Below, in pieces: positions 55,393 through 64,000 of a stretch of DNA of 64,000 bases. Made by a program: the position numbers and the translations under genes. Under the pieces are notes generated by a model. The model saw nothing but the letters and a program-made list of their open reading frames with translations, was not told the DNA's origin and ran no database searches. The DNA comes from Pomphorhynchus laevis (taxonomy: Eukaryota > Acanthocephala > Palaeacanthocephala > Echinorhynchida > Pomphorhynchidae), in the NCBI GenBank assembly GCA_012934845.2, contig WNNJ02001786.1:1-64000 (forward strand), given 5' to 3'. How positions within the stretch are numbered: position 1 is the first letter of the stretch; every line of letters begins with the position of its first letter.

Positions 55393-55510
55393 TCACTCCT
55401 AGACGAGGTGATGGTAGCCGGCAGCACTCATCTGTAGGGTGAACTACCATCAGTTGTTTCGACTGCCTTGTGATATATTAAGAAGGCATCTCCGAGAATT
55501 TGCCTACGTG
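55393..55510 (-). repeat. single arm of the 83-bp foldback family
   Basis: Matches the left arm of 42802-42993, including CAAGGCAGTC-GAAA and, about 20 bases on, CAGATGA-GTGCTGCC on the minus strand, and the trailing GGCATCTCCGAGAATTT. The CTGATGA box has one change (CAGATGA). The second arm is missing here. Confidence 0.55.
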
Positions 55511-55619
55511 GTAGCATGGGCATTACCTCTTTAAACTAACCATGTGCTCTTGGATCTTCCTAATTTTATTCAGCAGGAATTTTACATGATGTCGTTGCTT
55601 GCTTTCTCACAGGATCCTT

Positions 55620-56170
55620 TGAAGGATACATTTTTATAGTTTTAAATCCGATTGTGGGTTTATAGTTTTAAATCATCCAGGTGGGTTGGTAAATTCGAAA
55701 TTTTAAAGATGCCATGATAGGTTTAACATTTATTGTTCCGAGGTCTTTAAAATTTTCATAGCAGAAAGCAACATACTCATCAAGAAGATCTGGTGATACA
55801 AATGAGATCTTAATCTCTGATTCGAATAATCTTACTGAGTTGAATATGATTCGATTTTCGTATTTTGCAGCAAATTTTTTAGAAAGATTCTGAACAGGTT
55901 GTTTCTCGCCTGTGCCGAGAAATCTAAGTCAGCGTGACAATCGCTAGATTATTTAGTTTGGGGATTGGGGAAGTACTTCCTCACCCAGAGAAAAAAAAAC
56001 AGAAACATTACTGGACTTGTCTGCTGTGGAATCCGAAGTTTTACCATCAATTTCGCCTGTTCTAACTTATTTTTTGCAGGAATTTTTTGCATTTTTTGAA
56101 TCTTTTTAAGCTCCGACATGCACACTGGCATGTTTAATTTTGTTTTCTCACAAAACTTACGCATTTAGCT
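55620..56170 (-). mobile_element. I/Jockey-like LINE, 5' fragment of ORF1
   Basis: On the minus strand, RKFCEKTKLNMPVCMSELKK opens the region. GEEVLPQSPN then corresponds to GELLPPIPK of copy B, followed by NRIIFNSVRLFESEIKISFV and INVKPIMASLKF, which match NRIVYNSVRYTETTIKISFA and SKTIMASLKI. It ends near 55640, so only the first part of ORF1 is present, in reverse to its neighbours. Stops and frame changes are present. Confidence 0.65.
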
Positions 56171-56174
56171 AAAA

Positions 56175-56390
56175 CGTGTTGTATTAAAGTGCCTATAGAT
56201 GATTATTGCGGTCATGGTACTGATGAGTTCCGCTAGAGAGAAACGCGCCTTCCGTTGTGAAGTTTCTCGTTACACATAGGATGACTGGGCATACGTAGCG
56301 ACTTTGAATGTAGCGAAAATAATTCGGTTATATTTCTTGTTCTGATGAGGATATATAGAATGCTAACTGGTGTTTACCCGTCCTTGTTAG
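56175..56390 (+). repeat. single unit of the 460-bp hammerhead repeat
   Basis: Contains GTGCCTATAGATGATTATTG, GGATGACTGGGCATACGTAG, AATAATTCGGTTATATTTCT and AGAATGCTAACTGGTGTTTA, all shared with 43080-43834 in opposite orientation. The hammerhead lies at 56212-56256. Confidence 0.6.
56212..56256 (+). ncRNA. decayed type I hammerhead
   Basis: CTGATGA (56220-56226) and GAAA are present, but stem II reads GTTC against GAGA and the cleavage triplet reads GCC instead of GTC. Stem I is partly kept. Cleavage is unlikely. Confidence 0.5.
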
Positions 56391-56543
56391 AAAATATAAT
56401 GATATATACTGATTTGGATTTGAATATACAATTCTTACATACATAGAAAATAGTGTTACTTGGTAGACAGGACTTCGATTCACGACTTTCAATCACCATG
56501 TCACTTCTAGACGACCACTTTAGCATCGAAATGATAGAGTACC

Positions 56544-56596
56544 CGGCAACACTCATCAGTAGAATGAAGTCCCCACTGGTCGTTTCAGTTGCCTGT
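56544..56596 (-). repeat. arm of the 83-bp foldback family
   Basis: Minus strand: GGCAACT-GAAA, then ACGACCAGTGGGGACTTC, then CTGATGA-GTGTTGCC. The flanking arms GGCAAC and GTTGCC are complementary, so the stem II pairing is kept by matching changes relative to the GGCAGC/GCTGCC copies. That suggests the pairing was once maintained. Confidence 0.5.
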
Positions 56597-56659
56597 GTGA
56601 CATTGTGAATGAAGGCGTTTCCAAAACTACTTACCTTAAACACTAGGCAGAGGTTATTG

Positions 56660-57291
56660 CTGAATTGTCGCTGCACTATATATATCGCAATAATTGAAAA
56701 CAGGATTATATATACAGATCATAGAATGGGTGCTGATAATCCTTTGATTGATTATTTTATTTATTTGTGAAGTTTGCTAGATCACACAAGATGATTTTGC
56801 ACCGGCTGTAATATTGCACGGTAGTAGCAAACGAAACAATATTAGTATATCATGTTTAAATCTGGCATGTTTGAGTCAAGATACATGGAGTTGGAAGTAT
56901 TCAAGGAATGATATCGTATTGATGACTTTTTAACAGGAATTAAGTATCGAGATTTTTATTGTATGATTCTGGGTTTTTCTATGTGCAATCTAGGTTTATG
57001 TGAAATCAGCAATAGGAGCCATGCATTGATATAAAGGCGAGAGCAAATCTAAGGTTCCTTAGAAGTTACAACTAGAGCCGCGATTATTTTTATTTGTTTT
57101 CCGAGCCGAATTTCCGATAGGGAAAGTATTCGTTAAATTTTTTGCTATTTTCCGAGATTTCTTTCATTATGTATTTAACTACTTCTGAACGATTATGTTA
57201 AGGAGTAACGGAAACTGCTTATTTCGAAATTGCACACATTCTTAACAAAATTAACAGTGCCGTCTTATGGCGTATTAGTATTCAGTTCAGT
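56660..57291. other. sequence without a recognisable feature
   Basis: I see no gene or named repeat between the foldback arm and the small zinc-finger frame. Confidence 0.4.
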
Positions 57292-57525
57292 GTGCTATGT
57301 TTAGATGAACTGTCAGAAAAATATACAAAGAAAATGCACGTACAAGAATTTAGCGCTAACTTCTACTGCTGGAACAATATATTGTTTTGTTTATTATGCA
57401 ATAAATCAATAAACTACGCTAGAAGATTCTCATTCGTTGACCACGTGGATAATGGTCAACACCAGGCACGAACAATTGATAAAAAATTTTACAGAAAAAG
57501 AATAATACGTGACATACCCGTTTAA
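57292..57525 (+). CDS. small BED/CGGBP1-like zinc-finger frame
   Basis: A 77-codon open frame: MLCLDELSEKYTKKMHVQEF, then NNILFCLLCNKSINYARRFS, then HVDNGQHQAR. The C-x2-C ... H-x5-H finger after an F-x-C start resembles the BED-like finger found in CGGBP1-type proteins and at the start of many hAT-type transposon proteins. Nothing else of a hAT transposase is seen; the LINE begins at about 57530. It is probably a transposon relic cut by the LINE or a small exon of unknown use. No other function can be assigned. Confidence 0.45.
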   Translation: MLCLDELSEKYTKKMHVQEFSANFYCWNNILFCLLCNKSINYARRFSFVDHVDNGQHQARTIDKKFYRKRIIRDIPV

Positions 57526-57555
57526 AGGGCAAGCGGCAAAAAAATCAACGCTCTC

Positions 57556-58709
57556 GTGTTTGCGAATAATTTTTCAAGTATTAAAAGCAGCGGAACAAAA
57601 AAGGTAAACAAAGACTCAATGAACGTTCTACAGGTTAGTGATTTTGTTTCGGGTACCGGCGAGGGGGAATTACTTCCCCCAATCCCTAAAACAAGAAATT
57701 TAGGGATAGTTACTTTGTTAAAACCTATCGAAAGACATGCATTGTATAATTGTTTTCTTCGAACATTCGCACTTAAATTTAAGAACAGAATCGTGTATAA
57801 CTCTGTCAGATACACGGAGACGACTATTAAGATATCGTTTGCTTCAGAAGAAGCTATGAATGAATACAATACTTTTTTCAAGTCAATTTAAAAGATATTG
57901 GCAAGTTCGAATCAAAGACTATAATGGCCAGTCTAAAAATCAACAATCTTCTAGTTTTACTTGAACATGAAGATTTAGTCAATCTTACCGAGCTTTTTAA
58001 AATACATAACGTTAGACCGCTGACAGGTCGAGATGGTAACCAGATAAACGTAGGTTTTTGTTCGGCCTCGGTTGGTCAGGCCGAACTGCTTTCTAGAAAT
58101 CACTGCAACCCCTTTCTGGGTTTCAATCTTAAGTTTACCACTGTGTCTACCAAAGAGTATACATACCCGCACTGCAGCCGGTGCCATAAATGGGGGCACT
58201 GGGCCTCCAGCTGCAGTAAGGCGGCTTGTTGCGGCCGGTGTGGACAAATGGAATGCCCCACAGACGCTTCTTGTATTAACCCCGTCAAATGCCTCAATTG
58301 CGGGGAAGCTCACCCGGCGTGGGCAAGAAAATGCCCTTATTTCAAGGCCTACTTATGCAAATTTCAAGCCCCGCGGCCACACAAAGAGACCTTTTCCAAG
58401 GTGGCAGTCAGTCCTGTTGCTTCAGATCTTTTTTCTGACCTCAAATCCGAAATATTTATGAAGAATCTCGAGCAAATGGTTATGAAGATGGTCGCCAATT
58501 TGTTTATGAGTCCGCCGTCAATAGTCGTTCCTGCTGAAGAATCAAACAAGAGGGGTGCTTCGGCTCACGCCGTTCCCTCGTTAAAAATCGGGAAACTCAT
58601 TAAACAAAAACAGAGAAGGGGAAATGAATACGCTGCCCAGGGGCAAGTGCCTTCACTGGACGGGGCTGGTGGTGGGAAGGGCAACCTTCCTGCTCCTAGT
58701 TCGGTCTAG
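57556..58709 (+). pseudogene. LINE copy B ORF1 (gag-like, three CCHC fingers)
   Basis: The first frame (57556-57891) carries LGIVTLLKPIERHALYN and NRIVYNSVRYTETTIKISFA. A frameshift near 57888 leads to the second frame (57924-58709) with IMASLKINNLL, NVGFCSASVGQAELL and CNPFLGFNLKF, then fingers CSRCHKWGHWASSC, CGRCGQMECPTDASC and CLNCGEAHPAWARKC. A basic C terminus ends GQVPSLDGAGGGKGNLPAPS. The CCHC region should bind the element's RNA. Confidence 0.85.
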
Positions 58710-58742
58710 GATGGCAATCCCCATTCCAACTATTCCATCACA

Positions 58743-61202
58743 ATGCAGAGTACTCGTTAGCCTTTTTCACTGAATATCCTTCAGTGGAATTCGGGAGGTG
58801 CTTCTGCCCTTAGACTTCTATCCGGTAGAGACGCAGATGCTATAGTCCTTCAGGAGACGCGGTCTATCCGTCTCCCCCAGGACATTACTCGATTTATCCC
58901 AAAGCATATATGTTCCCACTATACTCCGTACATAACCCCGCCTCACTCTTCTTCCTCTCAAGGACTCTTGACCTTAGTTAAGTGCTCTTTAAGGTCCACC
59001 CTCTTGCTAAACTACTCATGTCCAGCCCTGTCTTGTCTGGTAGTTTCACTCAGTAAGAACGGTAAACGCCTCAGTCTAGCCAATGTTTACATTCGTCCAG
59101 GGGAGATCCACAAGAATCGTGACCTCCTGGATGGTATTATCGACAGCGGCTATGACATGATACTAGGGGACTTCAACGACAGAACTGGTCGTTGGATCAA
59201 CGCATCACTTCGCAGAGCCAGGAACGATTACTTTATTCACAAACCACCCTCCTCCACTTTTCATTGCACATCAACAAATTCAATCCTCGACATTTTACTG
59301 CTTCACTCTAGGTGGTTACTTAAACCCCTCTGCACGGAGCAGTCACGTCAACAGTTGACCACCTCTCATGACCTCATTCGTTGGAGGATAGAGGAGGATA
59401 CGTTGCTGAGAAGGAGGTTTCACTTTGATCCGATCAGAGTGGCCTTCTTTCAGGCGGCAATCCGACTCTTCCCCAGAATAGGACATGAGAGTTTAACCGA
59501 ATTCAATACCTACCTCTCTTCGCAAGTTACCGCGATTTTATCAACTACCTACAAAGGTCGCTTATACAATCCCACTCCGACAAAACTCAAGGTCCTAGCT
59601 AAATTGCTGAACCTTCCTAATCTCTCTGTTTCCGAAAGACAAACCCTCTCGAATGAATACTGGAGCACTAGATATAGGTTCCAGCTGAGTAGGGATAAGA
59701 CGAATATTGCTCGTTTTAACCCGTCTCAGTCTTCCTTCTGGAAGATATTCAGGAAGGAGAAGTTTGTGTGCTGGAAGGATAGGGCATTTGGCTGGATAGG
59801 TAAGATAGGCCTTGAAAAAGTTTTGGAAGAGTAACTAGCCCTTTATAACTATGGAGCCACTCAATCACCTCAACCAATCCCGCCTTGGGGTGACTTCAGG
59901 AGTAGGGACTTATCTGTAACAGATATCCTTAACTCCTGGGGTCCACTTCCGGGCACCTCTAAATCCTACGCTCCACTTTCTTCTCGGGTCTGTCAGCTTT
60001 TGACAACCGATCAGAGAAGAAAGCTGGCCCTCACAATGCTTTTAGCATCATCATCCGATGTAGCAGGCATCAATATTAGTAAGAGAGTGTTTATTCCTAA
60101 GAAAAAATCCTGCTCATGCCCTAAAGATCTGCGACCCATTTCGATTCAAAATGCCCTCGTGTCGATTTACGAAAAAGCGCTTGCGCGTAAAATCCGCGAC
60201 CATTTGATTAGGCGTAATTTGATCCCTCCTGGTTTTCATGGGTTCGTCAAAGGTCGCTCGGTCCATTCAGCAGTAGGTGAGGTGGAGCAGTTTTGTCGGG
60301 AAAATAGCCATCGTCTAGTTGTGGCTGTTTTCCTTGATTTTTCTGCTGCATTTAACCGCATCTCCATTCCCTTCGTGATCTCTTCTCTCAGGTCCTTCGG
60401 GTTGTCTGCGAGAATTGTGAACAGGGTAAAAATTGTGCTGTACACCAAGCGATTTTAAAATGAAAATGACCCTGATGCGCGTTAGTTCTACCCTATTACG
60501 GGTGTGCCTCAAGGTTCCCCACTTTCTCCTATCTTATATCTTGCTGCTTCCATTAATCTATTCAAAATATTTAAACGCGAACAACGTCTTGTGGTGTATG
60601 CTGATGACACCACAGCCCTGTTCTCTGGACACAGGTGCAAAGACGTAGTTTCTGACATCAGCCGCTTCTTTTTAAGATTAAAAGACCAGTTACCCGTATC
60701 CAATCTTATTTTAAACTCTGCCAAATCGCAGGTGGTTGTCTTTCATGGCACCACTGCAACAAAGAAAAAACTTAAGAGATTAGCATTCTCTGCCCTCTCC
60801 TCCATATTTGCCTCTGAACCACTCCCCACCTTCACAAGTCGAGTAAAATACCTGGGGTTCACCGTTACGGTGAACTGGTCGGCGAAAGCTGACCTGGATA
60901 GACTCAAACGTATCCTGAAGAAAGCTAGGTGGGCTCTGAAACGGGCCCAACATCTGTCGTTGATAGGGAAAACCCAGGTGCGCCTCTGGGGCACCTGGGC
61001 TATCTCGGGATTAGTCTTCTTATCTAGAGGACGTCCCCCAGAGCAAAGGCTAAGGTTTCTTAAGCTCCTCGTCTCTCGTTTACCCAGCATAGTCCGCGCC
61101 GATTGGATTATTCGGGGTGTGAAAGACCCCGGGTGGTTCAGTCGGAAAGCGGCGTGTTGGATCGGTTGGGGGGCTCAGATCCCCATGGATTTGAGGCCTT
61201 GA
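58743..61202 (+). pseudogene. LINE copy B ORF2 (endonuclease-RT)
   Basis: One continuous frame of 820 codons with four in-frame stops: TAG 58758, TAA 59832, TAA 60456, TAG 60483. Endonuclease: LNILQWNSGGASALRLL, VLQETRSIRLPQDITRFIP, ANVYIRPGEIHKNRDLLDG, MILGDFNDRTGRWIN, SILDILLLHSRWLLKP. RT: KKKSCSCPKDLRPISIQNA, FHGFVKGRSVHSAVGE, VAVFLDFSAAFNRI, ITGVPQGSPLSPILYLAASI, VVYADDTTALFSGH and YLGFTVTVNWSAKADLD. It ends WIGWGAQIPMDLRP. The catalytic YADD is intact. Confidence 0.88.
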
Positions 61203-61337
61203 AGCAGGAAGAAGAGCTGGAATGCCGATAGATATCGGTCGATTTACATTGACACTAGTCGTCAACGTTTTTCCTTCATTTATTTGTGTTTTTTTTTCTT
61301 TTTTTTATTTCTGTTTTTTCGTGTACATAAGAAAATC

Positions 61338-61361
61338 ATTTATTTATTTATTTATTTAAAA
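61338..61361 (+). repeat. TTTA-type 3' tail of LINE copy B
   Basis: Five TTTA units close copy B. The next base starts the 5' region of copy C. Copy A also ends near TTTATTTAAG (about 54988), so a TTTA-like 3' end is a trait of the family. Confidence 0.7.
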
Positions 61362-61460
61362 GCAGCTAACATTTCTATTGAAAAATTCTGGCAAGATTGT
61401 TGTTTTCAGTTAAATGTGAAGGGTATTCACGATAGAAGTAACAAAGCATTTTTCGAAAAA

Positions 61461-62665
61461 ATGAGTAAATTTAGCATGTCGGAGCGTTCAAAGAACTCAA
61501 TGAAAACTAATTTTCCTGCCAATGCAATAAACGAGGTAAGTGGAGATTTAGCTTCTCTTGAATATATTTCGAAAGGGGAACTCCCCCCGGTACCAAAATT
61601 ATCCAACCTCGTGATTATCAGACTTTTGGTGCCTCTGGAAAGGCAGAACATGTTCAATGTTTTTATAAGGGGCTTTGCCGATCGATTTAAAAAAGGATAT
61701 TGTTCAATGCGATTAAATATTATGAATCTGAGATTAAAATCTCATTCTGCACTCCTGATCTGGCAATGTCGTACGTCGACTACTTTAAAAAAGAGCATTC
61801 GGAACAAGGTATAATTGCTTCCAAACCAATCCTGGCAACAATAAAGATAAATAACATGCCCACATACATTTCAGAACAAGATATATCAGCCCTAGAAACT
61901 GATTACAAAATCTCTAACGTGGGCTTTATAAAAGGGATTAAAGGCTTCCCCATTCCCGTGGCGTTCTGCAATGCCCCGGTTGATGAAACTCTAAAACTAT
62001 CGATTTCGACATGCAATCCTTTTATGGGGTATAATTTGAGATTTTCAATAATCGAAACCGACTCACTAACGTACCCTCACTGCAACAATTGCCATCAGTG
62101 GGGGCATTGGTCTGCTGGCTGTTCTCTACCCCATAAGTGCGGCGTGTGTGGTACAACTGCTATACATCCTGAGAAGTGCGAAAGTAAGCCATTTTGCGCA
62201 AACTGCGGTGGTGAGCACCCCGCATGGTCAAAAAAGTGTAAAATCTTTAAAGCGTACCAAAAGAGACTTAGGGGTGTGACAGCAAAACCGACTAGCTTCG
62301 TGGAAGCTGTCTCGTCTAACAAGAAAGACGACAGGATGCCGGATACGGAAATTCTTAAACTTATTGAAATGCAGCATCAGGCATCGATGATTCAACTTGA
62401 AAAATTGGTCCAAAAATTGGTGGGTCAATTAGCGGAATCCTTCCGTTCTCCTCCTTCTGGGAAGACTAACAATATTAAGAAGCCACCAAAATCTAAGAAA
62501 CGAAACGGGTCAGCGCTGAGCATAGCTGCTCTGAAGCTTGCTCGGAAGGATTCGATCTGGGCTATGGCTAACGAGGGAAATGAAGATATCCCCCGTGGGC
62601 AAGCGACTCCATTTGTCATGACGGGAAGCGGTAAAGGCGACCTTTCCGCCTCTAGTTGCGACTAG
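61461..62665 (+). pseudogene. LINE copy C ORF1 (gag-like, CCHC fingers)
   Basis: Starts MSKFSMSERSKNSMKTNFPA, with GELPPVPKLSNLVIIRLLVP and ERQNMFNVFIRGFADRF. A frameshift near 61695 leads to the frame FNAIKYYESEIKISFCTPD ... CNPFMGYNLRFS, fingers CNNCHQWGHWSAGC, CGVCGTTAIHPEKC and CANCGGEHPAWSKKC. A stretch of alternating hydrophobic residues follows (EILKLIEMQHQASMIQLEKL, perhaps a coiled coil), then a basic tail ending GQATPFVMTGSGKGDLSASS. Apart from the one frameshift it is whole. Confidence 0.85.
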
Positions 62666-62699
62666 GTGGAGGGCGTCCCATTTCGGTAACACTTACGCA

Positions 62700-64000
62700 A
62701 TGGAAAGTAATCAAGGGCCTTTTTCACTGAATATCCTTCAGTGGAATTCGGGAGGTGCTTCCGCCCTTAGCCTTCTATCTGGTAGAGATGCAGATGTTAT
62801 AGTCCTTCAGGAGACGCGGTCTATCCGTCTCCCCCAGGATATTACTCGATTTATCCCTAAGCACATCTACACCCACTTTACTCCTTACATAACCCCCTCA
62901 CTCCTCTTCATCTCAAGGTCTTTTAACCCTAGTAAAAAGCTCATTAAGATCATCCCTCCTATTAAACTACTCTTGTCCAGCCCTATCTTGTTTAGCTATA
63001 TCACTTTGTAAGAACGGTAAGCGTATAAGCATAGCCAATGTCTATATTCGGTCAGGAGAAATTCACAAGAACCGTGACCTCCTGGATCAAATATTGGGGA
63101 GCGGTTATGACATGTTACTTGGTGACTTCAACGACAGAACTGGTCGTTGGATTAATGCAGCACTCCGCAGAGCAAGGATCGACTATCTTATTCATAAACC
63201 ACCTTCCCCAACCTTTCATTGCTCTACAACAAATTCTCTCCTCGACATATTACTGCTACATAAGATGTGGTTGTTGAAACCCATTTGCACCGAGCAGTCG
63301 CGTCAACAACAGACCACCTCTCATGACCTAATTCGCTGGAGGCTAGAGGACGATACGTTGCTTAGAAGAAGGTTTCACTTTGACCCTATTAGAGTGGCCT
63401 TCTTTCAGGCAGCTATCCAACTCTTCCCCAGAATTGGAATTGAGAGTTTGACCGAATTTAATTCCTACCTCTCATCGCAAGCTACCGCGATCCTTTCGAC
63501 TACCTATAAAGGTCGAATATACAATCCTACTCCAACAAAGCTCAAGGTCCTAGCTAAAATGTTACACCTTCCCAATCTCTATGTTTCCGCCAGACATATC
63601 CTCTCGAATGAATATTGGAGCTCTCGATATAGGCTCCAGCTGAGCAGGGATAGGGCAAGCATTACTCGCCTAAACCCTTCTCAGGCTTCCTTCTGGAAGA
63701 TATTCAAGAAGTTTGTTTGCTGGAAGGATAGAGCCTTGGTTTTGATTGGTAGCATAGGCCTTGACAAAGTTTTAGAGGAGTCACTTTCCTTACATAATTA
63801 TGGAGCCACTCAATCTCCCCAACCAATCCCGCCTTGGTGTGACTTCAGGAGTAGGGACTTATCTGTTACAGATATCCTTAACTCCTGGGGACCACTCCCG
63901 GGCACCTCCAAATCCCACGCGCCACTCACCACTCGTGTCTGTCAGCTTTTGACATACAGTCAGAGAAAGGAGGTCGCCATCACAATGCTATTAGCCTCCC
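62700..64000 (+). pseudogene. LINE copy C ORF2, N-terminal part
   Basis: ATG 62700, MESNQGPFSLNILQWNSGGA, 34 bases after the ORF1 stop. A frameshift near 62900 follows THFTPYITPS. From there the frame SSQGLLTLVKSSLRSS ... LLGDFNDRTGRWIN ... FHFDPIRVAFFQAAIQLFPR ... LSVTDILNSWGPLPGT stays open to the window end. The endonuclease GDFN is intact. Confidence 0.82.

Larger units (their letters stand above)
57530..61361 (+). mobile_element. I/Jockey-like LINE, copy B
   Basis: A nearly complete element of about 3.8 kb. ORF1 57556-58709 (one frameshift), a 33-base gap, ORF2 58743-61202 in a single frame broken by four stops, then a short 3' UTR ending in a TTTATTTATTTATTTA tract at about 61338-61356. 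Copy C starts immediately after this tract. Few breaks mean it is fairly young. Gag-like ORF1 with three CCHC fingers and an endonuclease-RT ORF2 without RNase H fits the I/Jockey group; I cannot name the clade. Confidence 0.85.
61362..64000 (+). mobile_element. I/Jockey-like LINE, copy C (runs off window)
   Basis: Starts directly on the tail of copy B: 5' UTR of about 100 bp, ORF1 61461-62665, ORF2 from 62700 to the window end. One frameshift is visible in each ORF. The RT catalytic part lies beyond the window. Confidence 0.85.

Overview
The window looks like AT-rich nuclear DNA of an invertebrate animal. Four host genes can be read through splice sites, and most of the rest is layered repeats. 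One host gene is calaxin, an axonemal dynein regulator, so the organism should have motile cilia or flagella. That argues against nematodes and mites and fits a flatworm, cnidarian or similar lineage. I cannot name the species.

Host genes. (1) A + strand two-PDZ scaffold gene with exons from 2329 to 12347, or to 17934 if a last small exon belongs to it. Its 5' end lies outside the window. (2) + strand calaxin (CLXN/EFCAB1), six exons 20748-28637, missing only a short first exon. (3) - strand mitochondrial DnaJ of the Tid1/DNAJA3 type, one exon, 32020-33417. (4) A + strand two-exon gene, 35194-35262 and 40686-41417, for a 266-residue protein with two matrin/JAZ-like C2H2 fingers.

Mobile DNA. 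1-1630: Penelope-like (PLE) fragments and a nested foldback. 3490-3950 and 43835-47150: CR1 LINEs with a PHD-type ORF1. 5040-7260 and 12840-13950: arrays of PLE-tail repeats. 7590-10990: an old RTE-clade LINE resembling Rex3. 19693-20261: a 569-bp element with perfect 74-bp inverted termini. 37890-40470: an old CR1-group LINE. 41574-42720 and 49925-51250: PLEs. 48640-64000: a pile-up of one I/Jockey-like LINE, with three long + copies (two directly head to tail) and two - fragments. A sixth, older copy lies at 25200-26630.

The most striking theme is hammerhead ribozyme (HHR) sequence in several unrelated repeat families. A textbook type I hammerhead with perfect stem I lies at 43720-43761 (-) inside a repeat of about 460 bp. 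A strong core recurs in a 303-bp tandem and inverted array in calaxin intron 2. A permuted GAAA...CTGATGA design recurs in a 383-bp tandem array in calaxin intron 4 and in the 74-bp-TIR element. Hammerhead-like cores also sit in both arms of several foldbacks (1177-1628, 20957-21145, 42802-42993). Two of these arrays lie in introns of a host gene. The 460-bp repeats flank, on both sides, a CR1 LINE that has lost its 3' end.
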